NCBI GenBank assembly: GCA_964036155.1
Contig: OZ038423.1
Coordinates: forward strand, 15,019,249 to 15,083,248
DNA: 64,000 bases
Direction: 5' to 3'
Source: Diploscapter coronatus
Lineage: Eukaryota; Nematoda; Chromadorea; Rhabditida; Rhabditidae
In this document: positions 1-12,000 of the stretch, one piece after another
Layout: each line of letters starts with the position of its first letter
Numbering within the stretch: position 1 is the first letter of the stretch
Translations under genes and position numbers: made by a program
The notes under the pieces: model-generated
Database searches by the model: none
The model's input: only the letters and a program-made list of their open reading frames with translations
Told to the model about the DNA's origin: nothing

Positions 1-144
1 AATTATGGTCTTTTGGTGAAAGTTGTCACTTTCACAAATTTCGTTTGTTCCGATGAAAAGTCAGCAATGTGCAAACTTAGTCATCACGATTCATCAAAAT
101 GTGTTTTATTTTGCATCACAAGTTCACTCACCTCCCATCAACGA
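1..144 (+). CDS. Possible exon of a gene entering from the left edge
   Basis: One frame is open from base 1 to 144 and stops at a good donor (CGA|gtaagt at 145). The 48 encoded residues contain four cysteines, which could suit an extracellular module, but no known motif is visible. It may belong with the thrombospondin exon downstream. No start or acceptor can be seen because the window begins here. A chance open frame is quite possible. Confidence 0.25.
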
Positions 145-817
145 GTAAGTTCAGAGTGCGAAATATTTCATTGAACAATGTTTTCATTTTCTATTTCATC
201 GCTTGATTTTTGTTGCTTGTCGTATTTATGTCCACATTGTGCGTGTTTTTATATCTATGTCTTCTAGTGAATTATGAATAATTTTTGCACTAACCATTTA
301 GAGCTTTGGCTAAAAATGGAATTATCCCTCGAATGTCAGTAATCAGCATCGATAAGTCATGAAATTCTTCCAAATCAGGTATACGCTTTTTTCTTTAAAA
401 TAACACAATTTTGTGATGTGAGTTTTTCAATGCACGCTTCTAATAAGGATTCAAGGTCTATGATGAACTTGTTCTGAGTTAACAGATTAGGTAGGAACAG
501 CCCGGTGGAAATAATAATTTTCTCCTTGTCAGTCTGTCTTCAGTCGCACATTCGTTTTCGACCATTTTTTATGTCCAAGCTTAGCCTATGATTTTGTTGC
601 GAAATGAAGAATGAAAACTAAGACATTTTTCTCACATCAAAAACCTTCAAGGTGAACATGGGAGGATATTATGACAAAATATGCATTCAATAAGTGCCTG
701 AAACTAGCAAAATCAAGCACCTATTATTTTGTTCAATCATAAAATAGGTTGGGCATTGGTGATTTTGCATGGATCAAATCTGATCTTTACAATTTATCTT
801 ACAACGCCATGTTTCAG

Positions 818-975
818 GTTGGGGATATTGGAGTTCGTGCTCCGCATCGTGCGGTTGGGGCGAAAGGAAGCGAGTCCGACGCTGCTACGGATCAGGATCC
901 TGTGAAGGCAATGAGTACGAGCGGGAGGCCTGTTATGGAGGTTCCTGTCCGCTCCGACATCGACGTCGGATATAA
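818..975 (+). CDS. Thrombospondin type-1 repeat exon, end of an extracellular protein gene
   Basis: After the acceptor gtttcag (811-817) one frame encodes a thrombospondin type-1 repeat. The signature WSSCSASCGWGERKR is followed by three further cysteines ending in CYGGSC, the usual W..W..C..CG.G..R.C spacing. About ten basic residues follow, then TAA at 973-975. The repeat binds glycosaminoglycans or partner proteins outside the cell, in ADAMTS, astacin and axon-guidance proteins. Only this module is visible, so the parent protein cannot be named. A longer open frame that overlaps it in another phase (749-1024) is spurious: it lacks the cysteine pattern. Confidence 0.7.
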
Positions 976-1025
976 TTCCGTCCCATCCTTATTTATCTTC
1001 ATAATCATTCATCTCCTGCAATAAT

Positions 1026-2007
1026 TGTAGCATATTTGTAAAATCACCATTTAGGAGCTAATCATAATTGATAATGCATAGAAAGTAGAATTTTGGATGA
1101 TTTTTCTTCGGAAAATCTTGAAGTCGCTTTCTATTTCTAGCTTATAATATCACCATGTCCCCAGCCAAAATCTGATGTTTCCGCTCGCAAGGCATTTTCT
1201 CTTTTTACTTCAATATTTCGTGTGCATTCTTGAGCATCGATTTCGAATTGTGACCAAGAAATTCTGATTTCGTCAAGTTTCAAATTACAGCAAGATGATC
1301 GCTCAACATTTTCAAACCATTGGCATTTTATGATAAAATTTTAGAAGTGTGATTTAAAGTGCTAATGGATAATTTATGTTTTCACTGATACTTCTAATCC
1401 CCCTTATCTTCTAGTTGTATTTATTGTGACTCTCCAATTCTATCATTCGAATTTCGGGTTCCCCGACCGCGTTGTTTCGAAATAACCGGTGGATTTTTCG
1501 CATTCATCTTCGCTAAAATTCTCGCTCTTCTACTCCCCATTTTTCATTTAAAAATGCGACCTTAGTGATCGAATTTTTTTTGTAAATATCCTATTTTCTC
1601 GCAGCTACTTTTATCTATTTTCTGAATTCATTATTTGGAGTATTGCAGTGTATTTTTTACTTGGCCATTTCTACCGAAGTTTTGAATTTCCCGATGATTT
1701 TAGGCTTATTTGTTTATTTTACGATCAAAACGGGTATGCCAATTTTCATTATTCGACTTTCTCATAACATTCACTGCAAATTGATTGTTGCACAACTTAT
1801 CAAGTTTCAATAAAGCCAAAAATTTTATTTGAGTCGAATGAAACAAACTTTTAGTGAATATGATGAACTGCATAGTTTTCTTTTCAAAACTTCTATATCA
1901 GTAAGCAGATAAATGTAAGGTGAAATGTAGAAAGGACATTACAGAATGAGTATGAGATCTGGATTTTCTACATTGTGATGAAGAAAAAAAATTTTTTTTT
2001 TAAATAC
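1026..2007. other. Non-coding stretch, nothing recognised
   Basis: AT-rich sequence with short interrupted frames on both strands. No domain, RNA gene or convincing splice pair was seen. It may be 3' flank or intron of the thrombospondin-type gene. Confidence 0.4.
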
Positions 2008-2186
2008 CTTAGCTTTCAGACCATCCAGTAATAATGAATGATAATCGCCCACACGGCAGCGATAAAATGGACTGTTCCAAGCCCGTGATGTGCAAACAGC
2101 GAAGGTTCCGAGACAGTTACTGCTCGAGACCATGGCAGATCGGAGTCGGGCTTCAGCAGGCTTTGCATTCGAGGTCGGATTCGGTG
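2008..2186 (-). CDS. Exon-like segment, strand uncertain
   Basis: A GC-richer island that is open on both strands. On the minus strand it runs from acceptor ttctag (2187-2192) to a strong donor AAG|gtattt (2007 downwards), 59 codons with phases 2 and 0. A second minus frame gives a very hydrophobic end (HFIAAVWAIIIHYYWM). On the plus strand an equally good acceptor (ctttcag, 2013-2019) opens a frame to 2237. Composition and splice signals say exon, but I cannot choose the strand or assign a function. Confidence 0.35.
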
Positions 2187-2795
2187 CTAGAATTTGTCCT
2201 TCGAAATTTCAATCCCGGAAGAGATTTTTTTTTATGAAAAAATGTTACAATTTCGTCTAGTTTCATTGCACAAGTGCGAGTTAGTCGAAACTTAATCAAT
2301 TAAATAGTCCAAATAGAATTGAGAAGTCGGAATTATGATTTCGGGATAAATACGATTTAATCTATATAAGATTGGTAATCGAAGATACGAAAACTCAAAC
2401 TTCTCAGATGATGAAACGTCGGTCTGTTTTGCTTTGTGTAGTGGTGCGACTCAGCCGCCAACCTTTAGGACCCTTCATTAGATTGGTTTCAAGAAAATGT
2501 TCGAAAAGTATGCAAAAATTTTAAGAAAAGCTAATTATTAGATCTTTGTCAACGATGATTATGAAGGGTTGAGCCACTACAGTAAAATTTTATGGACCAT
2601 TCTGACAAGTTACTTGGAAGATAATTATCAATGCAAGGATTGGTCTCACCGAAAGCATGAGATTCAGTATTAATAAAATTGATACTGAAGTTTAAAATTT
2701 CGTCATGGTCAAGGTATTCATCGATTATTGCAATTTTTAGCGAGATAAAAGAAATGATGCCAAGAAATTTGAAATTCTTCTAATGAAAGATAGAT

Positions 2796-3014
2796 ATGAT
2801 GATTCATCGCGATTTTGAGATTCATTCAAAGTCGTCTTTTATGACAGTGCCATCGTACAACTTTCACGACAATAAGCAAAAAGTGCACGTGCAGCTGCGC
2901 AGAGCCAAGCTGAGACAAAGGCGACTTTCTGAATCGTACTTTTCACAATTTAAAAGTCGTGGGAACTTGGACGACATGCCACCCAATTCACCAACTTTGA
3001 ATTTTCAAACTTGA
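2796..3014 (+). CDS. Possible C-terminal exon, basic protein end
   Basis: The open frame ends at 3014. Its last 50 or so codons are rich in Arg, Lys and Gln (VQLRRAKLRQRRLSESYF) and look coding rather than random. No clear acceptor was fixed, and the link to upstream exons is unknown. It could be the last exon of a plus-strand gene that includes other exons in 1-2,240. Confidence 0.3.
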   Translation: MMIHRDFEIHSKSSFMTVPSYNFHDNKQKVHVQLRRAKLRQRRLSESYFSQFKSRGNLDDMPPNSPTLNFQT

Positions 3015-3277
3015 AAAATAAATTTATTGGTCATCTCCTAATGCAGAGTAAAAGCAAAGATATGTAATATTATTTTTAAATTGAGAACATATATTACCGG
3101 TTGTGCGAGTAAAATCGAGATTTCCAGAGGGTCACGTTGATACTTTTCCGATACATAAAGTTAACAGTTATCTACCAGAGATTCGAAAACAGCATTTTTC
3201 ATATGTAAAACTAATTTACGAGAAAAAATATCATACGATGATAAAGTTAAGCTAGAATAATCTGTGCTGCCTATAAG

Positions 3278-6219
3278 CTAGAAGAATCTAAATCTCCTGA
3301 GGAATCGTTTAGTCCTCTCAATAGCGTTAGGATTAGGAGTGGAGCTAATGCTGGTAGTTGTCTCGTCTCCCTCCTTCTTTTCTTCTCCTTCCTTCTTCTC
3401 GCCCTCTTCAGGTTTCTTGGTCGTCTCATCTGCCGCCTTATCTCCAGCAGCCTGATCGGCCGCTTTATCAGCACCAGCTTCTGGCTTTTCGGCTCCCTCC
3501 TTTTCAGCTCCTCCAGCAGCAGCAGCAGCAGCGCCAATACCGTTCATGTTGAGTTTGTCCAGTCGTTCATTGAGATGTTTGATATCAGTCTTCAACTCAT
3601 CCTGACTTTTCATGATGTTTTTCAGCAAATCATTCACTCCGCTGCTTTGGCCATTCTAAAAGATAACATTTCAAAATTGTCATTTTCATTTTTACATACA
3701 AAATTTCGAACAGCGTGTGATTTTGATACTATTGATTTAGTGATTCTTATAGTGTCTCCAGCGAGGTGGCATAACAAATTGACTATGCCAAAATTGCAAA
3801 AAAAATTAGCACTCTCGTTATCGTACACAATTAGTCGTCAGAGTTTTCATTTCCTAATTTTTTCAATATGATCAAGACGACTCGTGGCTTCTTAGGTATT
3901 ATCCGAGTGATCTGATGGCGAGAAAGGAGTCAAATTTGTGTGGATAACTCTGGAAAGACCGAAAAATGCGTCGGTAACGAGAAACTTTGGCGACAAATTG
4001 CGCATTAATGAGTTTTCTAATTTAGCAATTTTTCGTTCATTCAATTTTATGCCACTTCGCTAGAGACGAACGATAAAGTACAATTTAGTAAAACCAAGAG
4101 AATCTCCGACATTTGATGTCACTAAGTAAAAAATTATGATTTTGTTTTTTAAATGTACAAATAAATTAGGTCAAAATTGTGCACTATTTCAGCTTTTCAC
4201 GCTCTGTATTATCGTCAACTTCTCACCATTTTTTCATGTGCAAACTGCATGTCACGTCTCATGTTGACGAGTTTGGAATTGACTCCTCTGACGCTCGAGT
4301 CAATGTTGCCGATGCTCGTCTGTACTCTGGTCGGGATGGCCGCAGAACAGCGGTTTGGCACTTGATGCAGAGGAATGCGTTGTCGAGGTCCATGTGCCTG
4401 CAGTGGGTGAATTCGTCCTCCAGCAGCAGGAAGTGCACGATTCTGAGGCGGCAGAGCTGCAGCAGCAGCAGTGCGAAGTGATGGACGGTTTACAGCAGCG
4501 TTTCTTGGAGGACCAAAGTAGTGAGACGGTCTAGGCAGAGGTTGACCTTGAGCTCGTGGCTGGGGAGTTGCGGCGAAGCGTCCCGCGGGCTGAGGAGCGT
4601 GGAGTTGGTTGCTCGTTCTCGGCGTCGTTGCAGGAGTGTTCATGAAGCGAGGTTGGCCGTGCTGAGGAGGGAAATGTCGCTGTCCAGCAGCACCTGCGAC
4701 AGGCAGGAGATGATTGGTCATTGGAGCTCGGTGGAACATTTGCTGAAATCGACTTCCTCGTTCAAACTATGATTTTTCCCGTCAGGTTTAATCATAATTA
4801 TTTCTTAGAACTGTAATCATACAATTTTTAGTTTCATCCTGTTTTCGATAAAATCTAGCATAGCAAAACTGAAAAAGAGTTAGTTTTAAAACACGATAAC
4901 GTAGTATGTTTTCTTGAAAAGAACCTTGAAGGACGTTGTTTTTGTGTAGTTTGTTTGAAGAAAGAAAGAATCACCCCTTGTCCTTGCGCAACTCCGACTG
5001 GTCTGGCAGGCTGGGTTCCATTTGCCGACTGGCCTGCTGGATGGACAGCAGGAGCCTAAAATCGATTCATTAAAAGCGTAGCCTGAATTTTGGCAATTTG
5101 GAAACTTCGCGATATATCCAGAGTTTTTGAAAATGTCATGATGGCGGAATGGTGTAATACGAAACGACCAAAAACTTTTCTTGAATTTGGTGAAACGTAA
5201 ATTTAGCTAAATGTTTCTTTTTTCTATCATTTTTATTGGTTACTACTGCACTCCGTCATTTTCTTGCTTCGTCAACCCAGAGAAGCGTTTCGCCATTATA
5301 CCAATTCCAACTTGCCTATCCATGTGCAAGAAAGTTATTTCAGATAAATCTCTGCGGAAATAGATTTTTAAAATAGTCCTTTCTCTACAGTTTACAACTT
5401 TATCCGAAGTAGTTGCTTATCACATGGAAGCTTGACGAAGAATCCAAATTGCCATGATTTTTATGCAACTGAATCAGCTAAACTATATTGCACTATGCAT
5501 TCTTTTTTGAACATAGGGCAAGCAAAAAGGGGCTAAATAGCGTGCAAAACTGAAAGTGCATGACAACTGCGAATGAAATCTGGTATTGGATACTTTTGCC
5601 ATCAGAAGGCCGCACACGAATCTATTGGAACGAAGGTCTATTGTATGATTCTGCGTATAAGCATTATCTTGCTTCCGAGGTTCTCTATCAGACGAAAAGC
5701 CAATGTCTGGATTCATGAATGACTCAATGCGTCATCATTATGAACTTTCCGTAGCATTTTAGAAGGAAAATCACATTGAAAATGCTTTTAGTCGCTCGTG
5801 GATCGAAGAAAATAGCAAAGAATCATATTGCAATGATATTTTTGCAGCTTTTTTCTGAAAATGAAGAGAGGACGTTTTGGTGATTTGTGCAGATTCTAAT
5901 CATCCTAATGATCGATTTACAAATTCCTTATGGCTCACAATACGAGGATTTTTGCAAGCAATTGGAGGCATTGGCAAAGGGGAAGGACGAACGGTTTGCT
6001 TTTTCCCACGCGGCCTGAAGTAGTCTGAAGCATTGTGTCTCCAGACCTGTCCACTGTGCTGGATGGCACGAGGTGCGGACGCATCTAGGGTTGACATTGC
6101 ATCTGCTGTATCTTGTAAAGAATACCTATGCTCCGTCTCTGAGGTACGAATTGCTGTTGAAATTGCTGAACAGTTAGCCCAATTTGGAGAAGAGCGACGA
6201 CAACAATTAACAAACGCAT
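3278..6219 (-). CDS. Secreted Pro/Gln/Ala-rich protein with coiled coil and Lys/Glu tail
   Basis: Five exons join in phase: 6219-6126, 6084-5939, 5055-4975, 4766-4227 and 3655-3278, giving about 412 aa. The start ATG opens a textbook signal peptide (MRLLIVVVALLQIGL) followed by a Gln-rich stretch, so the protein should be secreted. The middle is Pro/Ala/Gln/Arg-rich and disordered. Residues across the last junction form a heptad-like coiled coil (NDLLKNIMKSQDELKTD). An Ala run and a Lys/Glu/Ala-rich tail follow, ending in a basic-aromatic KRFLRRFRFF. No family is recognised. The first intron is only 41 bp, short but in line with other introns here. It could be a matrix or cuticle-associated protein; that is inference. 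The open frame on the opposite strand (4179-4772) is a shadow. Confidence 0.65.
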
Positions 6220-6299
6220 CCTGGAATGATGGCAACTTGTCAAATAATCAAATTTGCGAATAAATATTGCCGCGCCAACTGCATTACTTGAAATTTTAT

Positions 6300-8130
6300 A
6301 AGATCTTACAATTGGAAAGACTATCCAAATGATTCGAAAATAGTAAGATTTTCTTGAAAATCAGAGAATAGACGTTTCTTCACTTTTTATTAATTTTGGA
6401 AGTTGCATGAGCTTTCAAAAATGAAGATAGTACAGGCATAGAAAAGTAGATTTAGATTTGGAACAGATCTGCCAAGACTTTCCTTTCTATGTCAAAAGTG
6501 AGGCTACCCTTCTATCATCACCTTATGCCGTCCAAATAAATTTTTGTCGAGAATTGCTTGAATATTCAAACATTATTTTCAAGCAGACGTATTCTCTCAA
6601 CTTTAAATTTTAATAGATCATCACTTTTAAGATTTGAATCGAGTGACCAACTTGCTGATGATATGATGATAAGCACATTGATAATATGTTGGCATTGCGT
6701 AACGAAACATGATTCAATGAAACAAATTAAACACGCGCAATGTTCTGCACGAAAAACGAGAAATGGCCGTGAATCGTTGAAATAAGAAGAGTTGCTAGCT
6801 GGGGGTGATCTGCAATTTTTAAGAAACTAAAACTGGGCGGAGCGTCAATGATTTGTGCTGGGATAGGAATGGAGTTGGGACGAACGAAACATGGCGATGA
6901 GCGAGTGAGTGACAAGTAGTGAGAGGAACTCGATGATATCACAGGAAGGAAAGCAGGGAAGAGGCGCGAGAAGTTGGGTTATAAACTTTAGCAGCCCCGA
7001 CGATTCTCAAGTAATTTACAAGAGCATCGAAATACAGAGGGGAACATTTGAACGACGATTTGTGAATTTGAACGCCCGCACTCGTTCAAATTACTCGATT
7101 TTTTCTCTACTTTATTCTCGAACCCAAGAGCCTCATCAATTTCAATGCGCTGTCCCTCTGTTCCTCATCAGCCTTCATCAGCACTCATTGAGAAACAGGT
7201 TCTTGGCAGAGGGGAAGGAGAGGGAAGAGTGCTAAGTGATGCTTGGATGAATACTCATTTTCATGTTCAAATTCTCAATTACATATATTTTGATTTTCAT
7301 AGTGACAGGCACAATTAATGTCCAGAGAAATTAAACGTTTTAAAATTGATTAATTTTTTAAACGGCAGCCTGGAAAAGCGAATAGCACTGTCATAAAAGA
7401 AATTGCTTGAAAAATGGCCTCTCTCCAACTTTGATATGCTGCTACGCGTGAATTTCACGATGCAACAACTCTTCAAATTGTTCGAAACTTACATTCGTAC
7501 GTTTTGATTGAAGCATATCAAGGCAAAATGTGTAATCGCTAGGTAATTATCAAAATGAAATATTGTGACTCAAAGATCAATCAAACTGCTTGGAATGTCA
7601 GGAAGTCTCTTGTGAATTTCCTGAACCAAATTGTCATAAAATTTGTGCGTGCGTGTATATTATTTGAACTGTTTGTGGAGCGTCATGAAAACAGGAATGG
7701 ACTGAAATTTTGCGATGCGCTTTTCATTCTGACCTGGCATTGGACAGGCAATCGAAAGGACTGTGCATCAGGCCATCAAGTCGACTTTCGACATTTTCTT
7801 CCAAATTACGAGGGAAGCAGGAAGGGCTACTTATGCTCTTCAACATTTAGTGCATAAGGGTTAGCAAACCTGCACGAAAGTTGAAAAATTTCGTGCATTT
7901 CATGCACAGAAATGGTGCAGATTCAAAATTAAAAAAAGAAAAAATCGTTCAAAGCTATTACATCAGTTTCTTATTCTTCCTACTTGTACTTGATCAAGTC
8001 ACAAAGTTACGAAACATCACATTTTTAAAATGGTCTTCGTAATTTACAATTCAAAATTTAGAATAAACAATCCCTTGAATATGTCTAGTTTTCAACCTGA
8101 GTGCTTAACCCGGTTGAAAATTCTCGCAAT
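6300..8130. other. Intergenic, upstream of the secreted-protein gene
   Basis: No convincing exon. Several short open frames (for example around 6909-7235 and 7555-7857) lack splice signals, domain motifs and coding composition. The stretch just upstream of 6219 is the likely promoter of the minus-strand secreted-protein gene. Confidence 0.4.
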
Positions 8131-8134
8131 AATG

Positions 8135-8330
8135 TATGCTAGCTTTCATTTGTTAATGTCTGCAAAGCAAGGAAAGAAGAACAAACTTCGATACCAAATT
8201 GTAGGAACAAGCTGCACGGTGAGCATTTTTCAACTTGCCATCTGTTATCAGCATGCTCGAATTGACTCACCCTGCAAATATAGATCGATTTTGTGAGTAA
8301 CACACGTAGTTCCCTTGTAAATCTAAGTAT
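8135..8330 (+). repeat. Dispersed repeat, copy 1 (copy 2 at 60,130-60,330)
   Basis: About 200 bp aligns by eye with 60,130-60,330 in the same orientation, including ATCAGCATGC followed closely by ACCCTGCAAATA and TGTGAGTA. Both copies sit inside longer, weakly similar open frames. They look like relics of one mobile or duplicated sequence. The identity of the source element is unknown. Confidence 0.55.
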
Positions 8331-8447
8331 AGAATTTCAACTTCATTCCCAATTCGCAATGTAATATATCATGAAAATTTGTAATCATTTATTTATCATC
8401 CTCATCAAACGAACACCTACACTATTTATTTATTTCCGTATTTAGAC

Positions 8448-8694
8448 TCAATAAATTAGAACGAATAAGTTAATTACTGCACAAGTCGGGAAAATAATCA
8501 AACAAATAATGTGCAGTTTTCGATCGAAGAAATCGTTGACCCATTCGATGTATCGTTTTCGATCCTCAGAAACTGTCGCATTCAATTTCTTGATCTTCGA
8601 AATTTTGGCGACTTTCTCCTCATGACTATGCTTAATTTTCGAAGCAGAAAGCACTATCACGATGGATAGAGTAACCAACATGAGATTTGCAACG
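8448..8694 (-). pseudogene. Relic last exon (TM3-TM4) of a Cys-loop channel gene
   Basis: The minus frame ending at 8448 encodes the end of a Cys-loop receptor: part of TM3, a Lys-rich loop and TM4 (DRKLHIICLIIFPTCAVINL). It closely matches the last exons of the two fuller copies at 9049 and 14184. The acceptor that precedes this exon in the other copies is missing: the sequence there reads ggtgaaacg with no AG. No other exons are present. It is therefore a third, degraded member of the tandem array. Confidence 0.7.
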
Positions 8695-8762
8695 TTTCAC
8701 CAAAATTGGTTAGCAGATTATATCAACACATTTTAGATATAGAATTATACTAAATGACTTTG

Positions 8763-8886
8763 AGGGCTCCTAGAAAAAGACACTGGTTTTTCTAAGAAAT
8801 AGTATGAGGAGGCAAGAGAAGAAAGGAAAAAAACCGGTTACCGGTATCTTTTTCTAACTGGTGTCCCGGTGTCTTTTAGGAGCCCT
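8763..8886. mobile_element. Short palindromic MITE
   Basis: About 120 bp with inverted ends, GGGCTCCTAGAAAAAGACAC on the left and GTGTCTTTTAGGAGCCC on the right. It has no coding capacity. It lies between the relic channel exon and the first fuller channel gene. Confidence 0.6.
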
Positions 8887-9048
8887 TAACAATGTATATT
8901 TCTGTTCATAATTTTCATGCCTTAAATTATCACTATTCAATTAATCTTGTACCACTTTTTCTCTACAAAGTTGTCATTAAAAACCAATTATTTTTAGGAT
9001 TAATTTCAATAAATATTCTACAAAGATAATCTTATACAATTGAAAAAG

Positions 9049-12000
9049 TCAATAGTAAATCAGAACGAATAGGTTGACGATTGAGGCTGTTGGAAATATC
9101 ATCAAACAAATGACATGGAATTTTCGATTGAGAAGACCCAATAGTTTCGCAGAGCAGTTCGATTTTTCCTCATCCAACGCCGTGCTGAGCCGCTGCTTGC
9201 CTTTCGTTATTTTCACGACTTTATCTTCGTTCTTTTTCTTCATTTTCGAAGCGGTCAAAACAATAGTTATGGAAATTGTAACTATCATCAGATTGACGAT
9301 GTTGAATATCGCTGAAACCATCAAATTTGATCAAAGATTTATATATTTTTAAAAATAGGCTTTGGAAGTTCCACCGCTGACTTATTTAAGATTAAAAAAT
9401 TTTCTTACGAGACCATGTCAACACAAAAATATTTCGCTTACAAATTTTTGGAACAACCGATGTTTTTGGCAATGAATCAGCGGTGATTTGCAGCACCATT
9501 GCAAAGGCTAATATCGCTGCAAATCCGAGGTTCAGCTGGAATAAATCATAAAAATTTTCAATTAGTTCGTCAAATTGGACTTGCCTTCTCCAAGTATGTA
9601 TCATAGGCAAAATCTGACCAGAACATACCTAAAAAAACATATTCCGGTATTATTTTTGCGCAGGAAGATGCATTCCGGGGTAACAAAGACTTTTGATAAG
9701 AAAAAAACAGATAAAAATTGGTTTCGAACGAAAGAACCACTATTTTCCAGACTCCAAAATGAACACGTTTTCGCAATACAACGGATGTGAATGCTTCGGC
9801 CTTATTTTTGGCACACAAACACTTCAGTGGATTTATCGTCGATCTAGATTGGGTCTTTTATGCCTTCGCAGTCTGAACATGACCTGCTTCCTATTCTGGG
9901 GGTCCCATACTACCACTTTTTAAGGCATGCCGCGTTTTGCAAGGGAGCGAAGTTTGCGCTCTTTAAACATACCCAAAACACATAAAAATGTGAGGATAAA
10001 CGACGGTATGATAATCAGAATAATATAATATGTGTAGTTTCTTGTAAACTGGAATTGCACTTTGGTCTAAAAAGAATAAATTTTATGAAGCGAACTTGCA
10101 TCACATTTTCGAATTGTTGACGAATATCATATTCAGTTTGAAACTCTTACAATTTGATATCCAACTTCCGTATAGCTATTGTTGTAAGTCGACATTTTGA
10201 TTCCAGTACAATTCCATTCTCCATTCGACTGAATTCGAATAATGATGATTTCCTAATCATGTTGAATCTTACAACGTAATTATATCTGAAACTCGGATGA
10301 TAGCTGGAGCTAACTTCGGCTTCAGCACCTCCGAACGAATATGACAACAGATATAATGAGCAGAGTTGAGAGTCAAATGGGAAATTTAGGATCTAAAATT
10401 TGAGATCATTTTGATTAGATTTGCCCGAAACTAGGCAAGCTTTCAGCAAGAACAAGAAAGTATTGGAAAAGGTATTGTCTAGAAGTTTGATGTCTAAGAA
10501 ATTTGAAGGGAGTTTTAGAGGATAATTTTGACTAAAGAGGGATCCATAAGAAGGGTTAGGCTTAATGCCTGCCTAATTCTATATTCGCCAAATACCCAAC
10601 CTGAAGTGCACAGATATACTTGATCTGCTGGATTCTATAGTGGCGTACCGTGCCATTTGGAGTAATTTCGACATTACAAGAACTCGAGTCTCTTACTTCT
10701 ACGGTACTCTCTCTAAAGTAATTTTTAAAACAGTCTGTAATTCTCGAAACTGCCCGGACCAGAGACTTCAAATTCGCTCTTGAAGGGATATTTGAGTATT
10801 TTCTACCTATATTCAACCTGGAGAACACGATTTTGGGGCTTTTTCCCGGAGTTTTCAAGTCCAGGTTCGGGTATCAGGGTCCGGGGGTCAAATTTCAAAA
10901 GTCAGCCTGACACCCCAAAACCTATATCGGATTGTTCAGTTCGACGAGCTGAGTCGAATAATGCGAACATTTCTCGGATCGGACCTTCCTATCACAAGTT
11001 ACGGCTAAAAGCAGTGCAAAAATGACAAAAATACGGGATCCTTAATAGAAAAGTCAACTTTTCTCATCTCTTTCCGGGTATTACCTCCCAGTTTTTTCAC
11101 ACAATAATCTGCGAGTCCTGCTCATGCTAATTCAATAATTATTTCGAAGGAATAGACACGGCATTTTATCGAAAAATCGGCCCGAAGTCGGACTTGGAAA
11201 CTCCGGGGAAAAGCCCCAAAATTGTGTTCTCCAAGTCGAATATAGGTAGAAAACACTCAAATACCCCTTCAAAACGCATGTGAAGTTTCGGGTCCGGGCA
11301 GTTTCGAGAATTACAGAGACTGTTTTAATTGTTTGAATGACCAGAATTAGGATGCGTTTAGGTTTATCCTACTTGAGTTTCACAGAAAAGTAATGGGAGA
11401 AAAGTGGGATAATTCCACATGTTGATGAAAACATAAACAGTGAATTTTGAAATTGACATTTTCACAAAAGGGAAATCGTTTTCCTTCGCGCTTTTTCCAT
11501 AAAAATAATGAACTCACGTATCGTAGCTAAAAGGCGCAAGTGGAATTCCCGTTGTGAAGACAAAGCCATGGAAGTATTTTTCTCAAAATCTGATGGGATA
11601 GTCGAGCTTATAGCGAAAAAACCGCATGAAAAACGGATCAGTGCAGCCAAAGGTATGAATTTCTGAAGACGACGACCCAAAAACCTCTTTTCGTGAATGA
11701 GTTTTCGTCAAGCGAAAAGCGTGTCTTGCAAAATATTTCCTAATGTAACATCTAATAGTGAGGAAAGTAAGGTTATAGCCTTCGAAATTCTCTAAAATTT
11801 TGACGAAAAGTCGCTCTATGACTTTGTTTTCACAAAGGGGGAGGGACTTGCGCCATAACTTGTAAAATCGGGCAACCAAATAAACTCCTTATTGACGATA
11901 AGAAGTTGAATATCGTCATATTTTGACGGATCGTAAATTAGCCTTGGGTCTCTCCATATCTAATGCAGAATTTATACAAAAAAAATTCCAGAAAAAAATC

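Noticed and set aside
749..1024. 91-codon frame covering the thrombospondin exon
   Set aside because: The neighbouring phase carries the full Trp/Cys signature of a thrombospondin repeat with an acceptor; this frame has none.
3278..3310. KRFLRRFRFF tail as an RFamide-type neuropeptide
   Set aside because: No Gly follows for amidation, there is no repeated peptide, and the precursor layout is unlike flp genes.
4179..4772. Long plus-strand open frames opposite the secreted-protein gene
   Set aside because: They mirror the low-complexity minus-strand exons, which have a signal peptide, matching phases and splice sites.
11533..11854. Idea that the element in channel copy 1 is an introner-type intron
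   Set aside because: A donor and acceptor can be drawn at its edges, but the resulting phases do not match the next exon.
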